Shown here piece by piece: positions 11,252 through 21,414 of a stretch of DNA of 64,000 nucleotides. Where the stretch lies: NCBI RefSeq assembly GCF_000369525.1, contig NZ_KB850070.1, forward strand, positions 248,001 to 312,000, given 5' to 3'. The notes under the pieces are model-generated. The model saw nothing but the letters and a program-made list of their open reading frames with translations. It was not told the DNA's origin and searched no databases. Made by a program: the position numbers and the translations under genes. The stretch comes from Acinetobacter higginsii (lineage in GTDB: Bacteria; Pseudomonadota; Gammaproteobacteria; Pseudomonadales; Moraxellaceae). The stretch's first letter is position 1. The number at the start of each line of letters is the position of its first letter.

Positions 11252-11260
11252 TGATTGAAG

Positions 11261-11878
11261 ATGACTATTCTTGACCACGCCAGCTATTCAGCAACCGACG
11301 TTACGATAGAATCTCGAGAGCCTTTGTTTCGAGGATTCATTCAAGTTGAGAAAGTGAGTTTAAAACATCGGTTATTTCACCGAGAAGATTTTTCACCTTT
11401 AATTCAACGTGAATTGGTTCATCGTCCAGAAGCCGCTGGCGTTTTACTATATAATGACCAACAACAACGCTTTGCACTGATTGAACAATTTCGTGTCGGT
11501 GCATTGAGTGATCCAGTGTCGCCATGGCAACTCGAAGTCATCGCGGGGGTACTTGATGGAGATGAATCGCCTGAAAGCTGTATCCGCCGTGAAAGCCTAG
11601 AGGAATCTGGCTGTGAGATCACCACATTAAAACATTTATTTAGCTTCTACCCTTCTGCTGGCGCATGTTCTGAATTTTTTCATTTATATGTAGCAGAAGT
11701 TGATTTGCCAAAGGACGGGGGCATTTTTGGGATGCCAGATGAAGGGGAAAATATTCAACTTCATCTATTTGATTATTCCGCATTAGAAGCATTATTAAAT
11801 AACGGGCGGTTGAGAAACGCACCTGTAATCATGGCATTGCAGTGGCTGTCTCAACATATACAACTACAACAAAGATAA
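11261..11878 (+). CDS. nudF: ADP-ribose pyrophosphatase (Nudix hydrolase)
   Basis: A 205-residue Nudix protein that cleaves ADP-ribose to AMP and ribose-5-phosphate. The Nudix box GX5EX7REUXEEXGU is complete at residues 96-118 (Gly96, Glu102, Arg110-Glu111, Glu114-Glu115, Gly117), preceded by the EQFRVGA segment typical of the ADPRase subfamily. I prefer ATG at 11261 to an in-frame TTG at 11255. It is followed by cpdA after 22 bases, the same association as near E. coli nudF-cpdA, suggesting a shared transcript. Confidence 0.9.
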   Translation: MTILDHASYSATDVTIESREPLFRGFIQVEKVSLKHRLFHREDFSPLIQRELVHRPEAAGVLLYNDQQQRFALIEQFRVGALSDPVSPWQLEVIAGVLDGDESPESCIRRESLEESGCEITTLKHLFSFYPSAGACSEFFHLYVAEVDLPKDGGIFGMPDEGENIQLHLFDYSALEALLNNGRLRNAPVIMALQWLSQHIQLQQR

Positions 11879-11900
11879 AAATCTGAAGGGGCTAACGACG

Positions 11901-12716
11901 GTGACTTTCCAAGTCTCATCATTATCGCAACAAGATTTTGTGATGATACAGATTACTGATACACATTTATTAGAGTATCCACATTTAGAATTTGTCGGGA
12001 TGCAGCCCGAACAAAGTTTTCATGCTGTAATCGACTTGATGCGCCAGCAACATCCTCATATTGACCTCATTGTGCACACCGGTGATTTGGCACAATCGCC
12101 AACACCATTGACATATAAACGCTATGTACAACATATGCAAAGCGTGGGAATTCCCTTTTTCCATACGCCGGGCAACCATGACGATGTGGCGCATTTTCCA
12201 TTTCATGAAACAGATCCAACTCAGCCAACGGTGATTGAGCTGGGTCAATGGTGCATTATTTTATTAAATAGCGCACAACCAAAACGTATTGATGGAAAAA
12301 TTGCTGACGCACAATTGCAGCAACTTACCCAATTACTTGCAAAACACCATGATCGTCATGTGCTGATTGCTTGTCATCATCATCCTTTTGCGATGCAATC
12401 GGCATGGATTGACCAACATAAGCTCAAAAACTCCTCAGACCTGTTGGAAACAATCCAACCATTCTCCAATGTCAAAGCCATTGTCTGTGGTCATGTGCAT
12501 CAAGATTCGATCAATACATGGCAAGGTGTTGAATTTTTATCTACCCCTTCAACTTGTATCCAATTCAAACCAAGAAGCGATAAATTTGCACTCGATGAAG
12601 AGCATCCTGGTTACCGCTATATCTGCCTTAAAGCGAACGGTGAACTGGAAACTCAGGTCTATCGTTTACCGACATCGCAACGAATGAGTAGTTCTGAAGT
12701 TTTAGGATATGATTAA
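11901..12716 (+). CDS. cpdA: 3',5'-cyclic-AMP phosphodiesterase CpdA
   Basis: A 271-residue calcineurin-like metallophosphatase with the full metal-binding set: ITDTHL (Asp20, His22), TGDL (Asp62), GNHDD (Asn92, His93), ACHHHP and GHVHQ. This combination, the length and the nudF neighbour indicate the class III cAMP phosphodiesterase CpdA (Icc), which lowers cAMP and so acts on Vfr/CRP signalling. The start is GTG at 11901 with GAAGGGG 11 bases before it; an ATG at 11943 would remove the first strand. The 189 bases after it contain only the dksA promoter region. Confidence 0.93.
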   Translation: MTFQVSSLSQQDFVMIQITDTHLLEYPHLEFVGMQPEQSFHAVIDLMRQQHPHIDLIVHTGDLAQSPTPLTYKRYVQHMQSVGIPFFHTPGNHDDVAHFPFHETDPTQPTVIELGQWCIILLNSAQPKRIDGKIADAQLQQLTQLLAKHHDRHVLIACHHHPFAMQSAWIDQHKLKNSSDLLETIQPFSNVKAIVCGHVHQDSINTWQGVEFLSTPSTCIQFKPRSDKFALDEEHPGYRYICLKANGELETQVYRLPTSQRMSSSEVLGYD

Positions 12717-12846
12717 ACTTTTGATTACAAATTACATTGTCAATTTCAGACAAAATCTGGACGGGAATGACTACCATCTTGCTCAAAAACTCTATATGAT
12801 GTCGACCCTTGATGGGAAAAACCATCTCAGGTTTCTATAAAAACAC

Positions 12847-12876
12847 TTGCATATCACCATATTTTTTGCGTATAGA
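12847..12876 (+). promoter_or_regulatory. Candidate sigma-70 promoter of dksA
   Basis: TTGCAT (12847-12852) and TATAGA (12871-12876) with an 18-base spacer lie 30 bases before the DksA start codon, giving a short leader of about 25 nt. Confidence 0.45.
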
Positions 12877-12905
12877 TAGTACGTGTAAGATGAGGAATGC
12901 CCTAT

Positions 12906-13439
12906 ATGGCGAATGACAACCAAAATCAAGTCTTGGACGAACAAACAGACGTGATCGACGATCAAAAATTGGCTGTGAAACGTACACGTAAAACCAAACC
13001 TAAAGCTTCAGAAGGTGGTACGACTGCAAGCTTATTTGGAATTGCGCCTTATCAGCCAAAGAAAAATGAAGAATATATGTCTGAAGGACAACTTGAGCAT
13101 TTCCGCCAAATTTTAAATGCATGGAAAGCAGAGTTAATGTCTGAAGTTGATCGTACTTTAAATACGATGCAAGACGAATCTAGTGCACTTCCTGACGTCA
13201 ATGACCGCGCGACGCAAGAAGAAGAATTTGCGATTGAATTACGCACACGTGATCGTGAACGCAAACTCATTCGCAAAATCGAACAATCGATTGAAGCGAT
13301 TCAAAACGAAGACTACGGTTTCTGTGAAACTTGTGGTATCGAGATTGGCTTACGTCGTTTAGAAGCTCGCCCAACTGCGACTTTATGTATCGATTGCAAA
13401 ACTTTGGCTGAAATCAAAGAAAAGCAAAATAACGGTTAA
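12906..13439 (+). CDS. dksA: RNA polymerase-binding transcription factor DksA
   Basis: A 177-residue protein: N-terminal basic extension of about 45 residues, a coiled coil with the functional acidic tip PDVNDRATQEEE (Asp97, Asp100), and a C4 zinc finger formed by Cys140, Cys143, Cys161 and Cys164. DksA inserts in the RNA polymerase secondary channel and, with ppGpp, redirects transcription in the stringent response. Start ATG at 12906 has GAGGAA 9 bases upstream; the ATG at 12897 overlaps that site and is rejected. The extension makes it about 25 residues longer than E. coli DksA. Confidence 0.97.
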   Translation: MANDNQNQVLDEQTDVIDDQKLAVKRTRKTKPKASEGGTTASLFGIAPYQPKKNEEYMSEGQLEHFRQILNAWKAELMSEVDRTLNTMQDESSALPDVNDRATQEEEFAIELRTRDRERKLIRKIEQSIEAIQNEDYGFCETCGIEIGLRRLEARPTATLCIDCKTLAEIKEKQNNG

Positions 13440-13441
13440 TT

Positions 13442-14359
13442 TTGAAAACCGTGTTGAGCCATGAAGTTAAGCAAAGTAATGCTTTGCTTGATCTCCGCTC
13501 ATATGTGGGTCGGTTTGCGCCATCGCCAACCGGCCCATTGCATTTTGGCTCCCTGCTCACCGCAGTTGCCAGTTATTGCGACGCAAAAGCCAATCAAGGC
13601 CAATGGCTGGTTCGGATTGAAGATACCGATATCCCTCGCATTTATCCCAATAGTGAAGCACACATTCTCTCTTGCATTGATGCCTTTCAATTTGAACCCG
13701 ATGCAGAAATTATTTTTCAAAAAGATCGTTTCGAGATCTATGAGCAGGTGCTTGAGCAACTCAAGCAATTCAATGCGATTTATGCCTGCCAATGTACCCG
13801 TAAAATGCTGGGTTCCAATCATATCTATGCTGGAACCTGCCGAGATTTAAATTTAGCGTTTGCTGATCAAGCGATTCGCTTAAAGGTTACGGATCAACAG
13901 ATTTGTTTTCAAGACCGCTTACAAGGCCAGCAGTGTTCTAACTTACAGCATGATCTGGGTGATTTTGTATTAAAGCGTCGTGATGGCATTATCAGCTATC
14001 AATTGGCAGTAGTGGTCGATGATTATCTGCAAGGCATCACGCATGTTGTACGCGGTGCGGACTTACTTGATAACACCGCTCGACAAATCTGGTTAGGTTC
14101 TTTACTGGGTTATCCAAGTTTAAGCTATATGCATTTACCACTTGCCATGAACGATCAAGGGCAAAAACTGTCTAAACAGAATCTGGCACAAGCACTGGAT
14201 ATCACTCAAGCCCCCAAACTGTTACAGCAAGCGATCTTGGCTTTAGGCCAACCTGCGGTGGAACTGAATCAACCGCGGATTATGCTACAACAAGCCGTGC
14301 AGCAATGGGATGTCAAGCTGATTCCAAAAGGTGAGCATTTAACTGGAATCTATTTATAA
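13442..14359 (+). CDS. gluQ: Glutamyl-Q tRNA(Asp) synthetase
   Basis: A class I synthetase paralogue of up to 305 residues lacking the anticodon-binding domain of GltX. It shows VGRFAPSPTGPLHFGSL (the HIGH region), a zinc-site cluster CQCTRKML...YAGTCR, and KLSKQN in place of KMSKS. It attaches glutamate to queuosine in the anticodon of tRNA-Asp. No in-frame ATG precedes the first motif, so the start is non-ATG: TTG 13442, GTG 13451 or TTG 13454. It begins 2 bases after dksA, the classical dksA-gluQ pair, and is probably translationally coupled. Confidence 0.93.
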   Translation: MKTVLSHEVKQSNALLDLRSYVGRFAPSPTGPLHFGSLLTAVASYCDAKANQGQWLVRIEDTDIPRIYPNSEAHILSCIDAFQFEPDAEIIFQKDRFEIYEQVLEQLKQFNAIYACQCTRKMLGSNHIYAGTCRDLNLAFADQAIRLKVTDQQICFQDRLQGQQCSNLQHDLGDFVLKRRDGIISYQLAVVVDDYLQGITHVVRGADLLDNTARQIWLGSLLGYPSLSYMHLPLAMNDQGQKLSKQNLAQALDITQAPKLLQQAILALGQPAVELNQPRIMLQQAVQQWDVKLIPKGEHLTGIYL

Positions 14360-14447
14360 AAACAATTAACTAAAATAAAATCAATCACCAAAATAAAAAG
14401 CTTTCATCACATTAAAAATTTGAGACAACAAATTAAAGGGGAAACAT

Positions 14448-15701
14448 ATGTCTTTAGGTGCAATTTATTTATGGGAACCTGAAATTTTTACAGCCGAGAT
14501 TCCTTCGCTGAATGATTCTGAGCGTGCAGCTTATGATTTATATCAACAGCACCGAGATACGGTGAGTCAAGGCAAGACACTACAGGCATGGATTAATTAT
14601 ATTGTTATAAAAGTAACCGATCCAAAATATAGCGAGTTCTTTTCTAATGAAATACAGGACTGGGTTATAGGTTTACAGCACGGTCTAACAACGGCACCGT
14701 GTGCGATATTAGAATTAGAACATTTCGATATTTTGGCGCAAGGTGATGCGTTATACAGAGTATTTTATGAAGCTGTTCGGGCTTCAGGAGTCGGTTTTTA
14801 TGAACCACGCTTTGTGGCATGGGGAGTAAGCGTTCTCCAAGTCCCAACCAATGCGGTCTCAGCAATTCTTAAATCTTTTCTTAAACCCTTAAGCACTGAA
14901 CAACAGGTCTTTGATCTGGACAATATTCAGGCGCCACGAAATATAAAAAAAGCTGAAGAATTGTTTAAGCTATGGTGTTTACATCACCCCGTTTTAAAAA
15001 AGCTAGAGTTACATCGGTTTTATCGAAATTATGATTTTATTGACCCCCAATGGAATCGCCCTGACGCTGAAACTAATATGAATAGTGGAATGAGACATTT
15101 CATACTTATTAGCGATAGAAAAAGTATTTTTTATCAACTCAAAGTTATCTTGTGGAGTTTAACCCAATCTCCAGACATTGATCTAACTTTGGATTTGACA
15201 AATCATTTCTTAACAGAAGAGATGAAAAGTAAATTTACCAAGAAACTTAAAGTTAGAGTCGACATACCAGATATTAGAGATACAACAAAAAGAGTATCTG
15301 GAGCTGAACAATTTTATGCATTAAATTTTAATTTAAACTCAAGATGGGAAAGTAACTATGGCATCCAAATTTTTTTCCCAGAGTTTGATCGACTTGTAAA
15401 TTTTTTGCATCAGCATTTCGCAAACGGCAATCTCAAAAGTCTACAAACATGGGCATATGGAGATGCGATTGATCATATTCTAGTGCAAATGCATTGGTCA
15501 CAGGAACTCATGATTATTGCGCTTGGGTTAGATAAGGATTATTTAGAAAAACGTTATCAATATCATGCTGAAATTCTTCGTCATGAAAAAAAAGACGCTG
15601 AACTTAATTACTTAAATGATAGCTATGCAGAATATAAAATATTAATGAATTTGGTTGAAGAGGCTGGTACCGCATTACCGCCATATCAAAAAATACAATA
15701 A
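14448..15701 (+). CDS. Hypothetical protein, 417 residues, unrecognised
   Basis: I do not recognise this protein. It has no signal peptide or membrane helix and is predicted soluble. The N-terminal half is rich in aromatic residues (LGAIYLWEPEIF, FYEPRFVAWGVSVL), the middle has a basic patch (FTKKLKVRV), and the last 40 residues look like a charged helix. A good ribosome-binding site, AAAGGGG, lies 6 bases before the ATG, and the frame is open over 1.25 kb, so it is a real gene. The second half is noticeably more AT-rich than the neighbouring core genes, which could mean horizontal origin. It stands alone between gluQ and the convergent ftsW. Confidence 0.8.
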   Translation: MSLGAIYLWEPEIFTAEIPSLNDSERAAYDLYQQHRDTVSQGKTLQAWINYIVIKVTDPKYSEFFSNEIQDWVIGLQHGLTTAPCAILELEHFDILAQGDALYRVFYEAVRASGVGFYEPRFVAWGVSVLQVPTNAVSAILKSFLKPLSTEQQVFDLDNIQAPRNIKKAEELFKLWCLHHPVLKKLELHRFYRNYDFIDPQWNRPDAETNMNSGMRHFILISDRKSIFYQLKVILWSLTQSPDIDLTLDLTNHFLTEEMKSKFTKKLKVRVDIPDIRDTTKRVSGAEQFYALNFNLNSRWESNYGIQIFFPEFDRLVNFLHQHFANGNLKSLQTWAYGDAIDHILVQMHWSQELMIIALGLDKDYLEKRYQYHAEILRHEKKDAELNYLNDSYAEYKILMNLVEEAGTALPPYQKIQ

Positions 15702-15711
15702 ATACAGATTC

Positions 15712-15755
15712 CCCTCTTCCTTTATCTCACATCATATTTGGATAAAGAAAGAGGG
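15712..15755. repeat. Long hairpin between two convergent genes
   Basis: CCCTCTTCCTTTATC (15712-15726) pairs with GATAAAGAAAGAGGG (15741-15755) with one mismatch over 15 bp and a 14-base loop. It separates the 417-residue gene from ftsW and may end transcription from both sides, although no T-run follows. Confidence 0.55.
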
Positions 15756-15766
15756 AGAGACGTCTA

Positions 15767-16960
15767 TCAGAAATTTGATTCTTCTTTTACAGGATTCAAC
15801 TCTTGCGTTGACGCATCAATTTTTAGAATCAAGCTAATCATCGCCGCACACATCATGAGTGATGTACCGCCATAACTAATGAAAGGCAGAGTCAAACCTT
15901 TGGTTGGCATCAAGCCCATATTCATGCCTGCATTGACCAAAATCTGCATCAGGAAGATGATACTAATCCCGTAGGCCAGATAACCTGCACGTAAGTAATT
16001 ATGCTGTAAGGCACGGTGACCAATACGGATACAACACGCCAGCATAGTAAACGACAGCACCATCACGATCGACACGCCAAAGAAACCAAACTCCTCACCT
16101 AACACCGCCAACATAAAGTCGGTATGTGCTTCAGGTAGATATGAGAGCTTCTGCACACTGTGCCCTAAGCCCGTACCAAACCACTCACCACGACCAAAGG
16201 CCATCAAAGCATTGGAGAGCTGATACCCCACACCCAATGGATCTGCCCAAGGGTTAGTAAACGAAATCAAGCGTTGGAAGCGGAATGGTTCGAAAATAAT
16301 TAATGCACTGACACCTGCAAAGATTGCACCCAGCATAATCAAGAACTGCGTTGCAGGTGCACCCGCCAAGAAGAATACACCCACCATCATTAACACGATA
16401 ACGACAGTTGCGCCCAAGTCAGGCTCAGCAACAATAAAACCAACCGTTAAAGCCATCACCCCACTTAAACGCAATAAACCTTTCCAGTGGGTACGGACTT
16501 CTTTGGCTCGACGCACCACATAATCAGCAGTAAAAATTGCCATCACAATTTTGGCAATCTCGGTTGGCTGCAAAGTAAAACCACCGACCTTAATCCAGCG
16601 ATGGGCACCATTCACTTCAGAACCCACCACCAGCACCGCCAACAGCAATACGATGGTAATGAGCCATAAAGGAAAGGCATTTTTAAACCACAGATTTAAT
16701 GACACCCGATAAGTCAGAAACGCCACCAGCGCAGCCACGACAATTGAGATACCATGACGAATCAAGAAATAAAATGGGCTTTCATGGATATATTCTGCAT
16801 ATGGCATCGAAGCAGATGCCACCATAACCGAACCGAAACACAGTAAAGAAATCACACAAAAAATCAGGATATTCCGCGCTGTCATTTCTGCTGGAAGCTT
16901 GGGTAAACGATTCAGCAACTGCGAAATCTTTTGCACCGTATTTTGGGCTAAATCAGCCAT
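15767..16960 (-). CDS. ftsW: Septal peptidoglycan polymerase FtsW
   Basis: A 397-residue SEDS-family protein with about ten membrane helices starting at residue 29. Family landmarks include GAHRWIKVGGFTLQPTEIAK, the YLPEAHTDFMLAVLGEEFG loop and the C-terminal GLTLPFISYGGTSLM. SEDS proteins polymerise glycan strands from lipid II; FtsW works with PBP3 at the divisome, RodA with PBP2 in elongation. FtsW is chosen because it directly follows murD by 10 bases on the same strand, as in the division and cell wall cluster. MraY and MurG genes are absent here. Confidence 0.92.
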   Translation of the reverse strand: MADLAQNTVQKISQLLNRLPKLPAEMTARNILIFCVISLLCFGSVMVASASMPYAEYIHESPFYFLIRHGISIVVAALVAFLTYRVSLNLWFKNAFPLWLITIVLLLAVLVVGSEVNGAHRWIKVGGFTLQPTEIAKIVMAIFTADYVVRRAKEVRTHWKGLLRLSGVMALTVGFIVAEPDLGATVVIVLMMVGVFFLAGAPATQFLIMLGAIFAGVSALIIFEPFRFQRLISFTNPWADPLGVGYQLSNALMAFGRGEWFGTGLGHSVQKLSYLPEAHTDFMLAVLGEEFGFFGVSIVMVLSFTMLACCIRIGHRALQHNYLRAGYLAYGISIIFLMQILVNAGMNMGLMPTKGLTLPFISYGGTSLMMCAAMISLILKIDASTQELNPVKEESNF

Positions 16961-16970
16961 AGTCTTGTTC

Positions 16971-18350
<1,380 letters not shown>

Positions 18351-18443
18351 TTACAGAATGGCAAAAATGTTAGCACTTTACTGTTTTAAATGCTTTTTCA
18401 GTTTTGGTTTTATTCAATCTTTTTTGTGTCAGTGCGTAAAAGC

Positions 18444-18734
18444 TTAGGCAGGTATAAAAAAGCCAATCCCCAATAAAACTAGGATCACAACCCCCAGCCA
18501 ATCTACAGATTTAAATACATAGTGCTTGAATTTAAGTTCAATCAATTCGGGTTTTAACCATAGATACGTCAAGATGGAACATGAAAGTAGCCATAAAACT
18601 GTTTCTTTATAAATATTCAGATTTTTTGACAAAGCAGAGAGATAAAGCAAAGTCATCAATAGCACAAAACCCAATAAAATCCATTTATGTTTTAAGCTTA
18701 ACGATGTCTTCTCACTCATATCCGTATGATTCAT
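18444..18734 (-). CDS. Small membrane protein, unknown
   Basis: A 96-residue protein with three predicted membrane helices (about residues 16-36, 45-60 and 76-93) and no recognised motif. An ATG at 18734 with GGAAAAG upstream is chosen; a longer frame reaching 18800 would run through the palindromic terminator at 18747-18785 and is rejected. It follows the feo cluster but is separated from it by that terminator. Existence is moderately supported, function unknown. Confidence 0.5.
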   Translation of the reverse strand: MNHTDMSEKTSLSLKHKWILLGFVLLMTLLYLSALSKNLNIYKETVLWLLSCSILTYLWLKPELIELKFKHYVFKSVDWLGVVILVLLGIGFFIPA

Positions 18735-18746
18735 TTTTTCTTTTCC

Positions 18747-18785
18747 AAAAAAAATTGCCCATCTTAAGATGGGCAATTTTAAGAT
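18747..18785. terminator. Terminator closing the feo operon
   Basis: AAAATTGCCCATCTT and AAGATGGGCAATTTT (18751-18780) form a perfect 15-bp palindrome; on the minus strand it is followed by eight T. It lies just after the stop of the Cys-rich gene. Confidence 0.85.
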
Positions 18786-18790
18786 TGCGC

Positions 18791-19042
18791 TTAACGCCAT
18801 TTCACTGTTTGAACAGGCTCTGCTTTTTTGTTCTCCGCTTCATCCGTAGAACAACCACAATTTCCGCCACAACCAGCTGCCATTTTCGGTTTTAACCATG
18901 TCGCCAAACGTTGCCAACCTAGTCGCTGACAAAGATTTGACAGACTCAGAAATGCTGAACTTGCTGTTTGAGGAAGCACCTTCTTAAACACTACAACAGC
19001 ACTCCACAGCACCAATACAGCAACAATCAAGTACTCAAACAT
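18791..19042 (-). CDS. FeoB-associated Cys-rich membrane protein
   Basis: An 83-residue protein with one N-terminal membrane helix (residues 2-20) and a cysteine cluster GCGGNCGCS at about 57-65. Such short membrane proteins with Cys-Gly motifs are commonly encoded beside feoB, and a metal-handling role in iron(II) uptake is assumed, not shown. It follows feoB by 54 bases, with a GC-rich hairpin (19063-19082) in between that could lower its expression relative to feoB. Confidence 0.75.
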   Translation of the reverse strand: MFEYLIVAVLVLWSAVVVFKKVLPQTASSAFLSLSNLCQRLGWQRLATWLKPKMAAGCGGNCGCSTDEAENKKAEPVQTVKWR

Positions 19043-19062
19043 AAGCGTCTCTCCAATGATTC

Positions 19063-19082
19063 CCTCCCTTTTTAAAGGGAGG
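19063..19082. repeat. Intra-operon hairpin after feoB
   Basis: CCTCCCTTT and AAAGGGAGG form a nine-base-pair stem with a two-base centre between feoB and the Cys-rich gene. No T-run follows, so it may be a processing or stability element. Confidence 0.5.
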
Positions 19083-19096
19083 CGAGGTGGGATTTC

Positions 19097-20953
19097 TTAA
19101 CCCCAAATGCGTGATGCAATTTGGTAGGTGAAGAACGACATTAAATAAGCTAAACCAAATAGATAAACCGTCATGACCGCTACATGTTTCCATGAGCCTG
19201 TTTCACGGCGTACCGTTGCTAAAGTGGCTAAACAATGTGGTGCATAGATAAACCAGACCAATAATGACAAGCCAGTTGCTAATGACCAACCCGAACCATC
19301 AGCACTGATCAGATGAGTCAAACCTTGTGCAACTGCATCATCATCTGCCCCAGATAAGGCATACACGGTACCCAAAGCAGCAACCACAACTTCACGTGCC
19401 GCCATAGCTGGAATAAGTGCAACGACAATCTGCCAGTTAAAACCTAAAGGCGCAAAAATTGGATGTAATAAATGCCCAAGCATACCCGCCAAGCTATAAT
19501 CAATCGCAGGTTGCGTCGCACCTTCAGGAGCTTGTGGGAAAGTACACAAGAACCAAAGAATTACGGTCAAGGCAACAATGATTCCACCAACACGACGCAA
19601 GAAGATTTTTGCACGCTCTAGTAAACCGATTGCCACACTTCTCATATCAGGAAAACGATAGCTTGGTAATTCCATCAACAACGCATGCTGGGTTTTGTCC
19701 TTTTGCAAAAATTTCATCACAAATGCAACACAGAGCGCACTTACAATGCCACCCATATATAAACCGAACAGCACCAGACCTTGCAAATTAAAGATCCCCA
19801 ATACCGTTTCACTTGGAATAAATGCACCAATCAACAAGGCATAAACAGGCAAGCGTGCAGAACAGGTCATTAACGGCGCAACCATGATCGTGGTAAAACG
19901 ATCACGTGGATCACTAATACTGCGGGTTGCCATAATGCCTGGAATTGCACAAGCAAAACTCGATAACAACGGGATAAAAGAGCGCCCACTCAAACCCGCT
20001 TTGAACATCAATTTGTCAAGCAAAAATGCGGCACGTGGTAGATAACCCGACTCTTCCAATACAAGAATGAAGAAGAATAGGATTAAAATTTGCGGTAAGA
20101 ATGCAACCACAGTCCCCGCACCAGCAAGCACACCATCAACCAACAAGCTTTGCAGCACAGGATGACTAATTGTTTCCGTCAACCACTCTCCCAACCATGG
20201 CACTACACCATCTTCGATTGCGCCCTTAAATGGTTCAGCCCATGAAAAAACAGCTTGGAAAACGATGAACATCATGATTGCAAGGCTCAGTAGGCCAAGC
20301 ACTGGATGTAAGAAAATCTTATCTAGAAAATCAGTACGCTTATCTTCCTGATCAACAAAGTTCACCACATCTTTGAAAATCACTTCAATTTTTTGATGTG
20401 GCGTGCCTGCCAGACCACTGAGCTCAGTCTGAGGAACAGAGTACTTTCCTTGATCCAATGCGTGCAATAAGTTTTCAATGCCCGAGCTACGTACTGCAAC
20501 CGTTTCAACCACAGGTACACCGAGACGCTCAGAAAGTTTTTGTGTATTGATCTGGATACCGCGACGACGCGCTTCATCCATCATATTCAACACCACAAGG
20601 ATAGGACGACCCAACTCAATAATTTCTAACACCAAACCAAGATGTAGCTTTAAGTTGGTTGCATCCACCACACACAAGAAGGCATCTTGTTGCCCTTCTT
20701 CCGCAATTTTACCTTGGCAGACATCACGGGTAATTTCTTCATCTGGGCTGGTCGCCTGTAAACTATAGGTTCCTGGCAAATCCAGAACACGCACCGCTTT
20801 CCCCGAAGGAAGCTGAAAGTGCCCGACTTTACGTTCAACCGTCACACCCGCATAGTTGGCAACTTTTTGGCGTGTACCAGTCAAATGGTTAAATAAAGAT
20901 GTCTTACCACAGTTTGGATTTCCCACAAGGGCAACACGTAACGCATCACTCAT
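19097..20953 (-). CDS. feoB: Ferrous iron transporter FeoB
   Basis: A 618-residue inner-membrane iron(II) transporter. The N-terminal G domain has G1 GNPNCGKTSLFN (11-22), the switch region YAGVTVERK, G3 DLPG and G4 NMMD, followed by a helical spacer and two Gate repeats with FLPQILILFFF and GLSGRSFIPLLSSFACAIPG. The protein is shorter than the 770-residue E. coli form. It overlaps feoA by four bases (ATGA) and lies downstream of a Fur-box-like site. Confidence 0.97.
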   Translation of the reverse strand: MSDALRVALVGNPNCGKTSLFNHLTGTRQKVANYAGVTVERKVGHFQLPSGKAVRVLDLPGTYSLQATSPDEEITRDVCQGKIAEEGQQDAFLCVVDATNLKLHLGLVLEIIELGRPILVVLNMMDEARRRGIQINTQKLSERLGVPVVETVAVRSSGIENLLHALDQGKYSVPQTELSGLAGTPHQKIEVIFKDVVNFVDQEDKRTDFLDKIFLHPVLGLLSLAIMMFIVFQAVFSWAEPFKGAIEDGVVPWLGEWLTETISHPVLQSLLVDGVLAGAGTVVAFLPQILILFFFILVLEESGYLPRAAFLLDKLMFKAGLSGRSFIPLLSSFACAIPGIMATRSISDPRDRFTTIMVAPLMTCSARLPVYALLIGAFIPSETVLGIFNLQGLVLFGLYMGGIVSALCVAFVMKFLQKDKTQHALLMELPSYRFPDMRSVAIGLLERAKIFLRRVGGIIVALTVILWFLCTFPQAPEGATQPAIDYSLAGMLGHLLHPIFAPLGFNWQIVVALIPAMAAREVVVAALGTVYALSGADDDAVAQGLTHLISADGSGWSLATGLSLLVWFIYAPHCLATLATVRRETGSWKHVAVMTVYLFGLAYLMSFFTYQIASRIWG

Positions 20954-21210
20954 GCAGGTGCTCCTTCAAGTTGAATTTCAATTTTATCCGCTTCCGCTTT
21001 TCGTAACGCAAAACGCGTAAAACCGAGCTGGATTAGAATCGGATCCCCACCAAAGATGCCTTTGGTAATCACCTGTACTTGTGTACCTGGCACAAAGCCT
21101 AAACTTTCTAAACGAACTGCAACTAAATCTGGCTGTTCTGTCTCATCGACCACGCGATTTACTTTCGTAATCATCGCTGTTTGCTTGACTTTTAATGCTG
21201 ACAATCGCAC
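20950..21210 (-). CDS. feoA: Ferrous iron transport accessory protein FeoA
   Basis: An 86-residue SH3-like protein with the FeoA pattern (RLESLGFVPGTQVQVI ... GDPILIQLGFTRFALRKAEADKIEI). It assists FeoB on the cytoplasmic face. No ATG is available in a sensible position, so the start is GTG at 21210 or TTG at 21204; neither has a strong Shine-Dalgarno sequence. First gene of the feoA-feoB-Cys-rich operon. Confidence 0.93.
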   Translation of the reverse strand: MRLSALKVKQTAMITKVNRVVDETEQPDLVAVRLESLGFVPGTQVQVITKGIFGGDPILIQLGFTRFALRKAEADKIEIQLEGAPA

Positions 21211-21249
21211 CGCTTCTAACCCTTAACCCTTTTTTGCTAGTATACAAGC

Positions 21250-21267
21250 AAATGAGAATAATTACCA
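21250..21267 (-). promoter_or_regulatory. Fur-box-like operator of feoAB
   Basis: AAATGAGAATAATTACCA resembles the Fur consensus (GATAATGATAATCATTATC) over its AATGAGAATAATTAC core and lies 40 bases upstream of the feoA start, overlapping where a promoter should be. A TATACT hexamer follows at 21238-21243 on the minus strand. Iron-responsive repression by Fur is expected. Confidence 0.55.
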
Positions 21268-21414
21268 AAACCAATCTCAGTGGCATTTGCTTCTGTGACA
21301 GATCGACAACAATTCATTTTTCTTTTACAGTGCAATTCAACTAAACATAAATCAGGGCAGCGTTCTCCCTAAAATACCCGCCCCTCTTTCACTGAGAAAT
21401 ATCTTCAACGCCTT

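Noticed and set aside
12081..12110. Sigma-54-like TGGCAC in cpdA
   Set aside because: The -12 element is missing at the right distance; several other internal TGGCAC words (e.g. near 32212, 48583, 55400) fail for the same reason.
13461..13850. 129-codon plus-strand frame starting with ATG at the gluQ start
   Set aside because: Tempting because gluQ has no ATG, but the gluQ frame has all synthetase motifs; this is a frame shadow.
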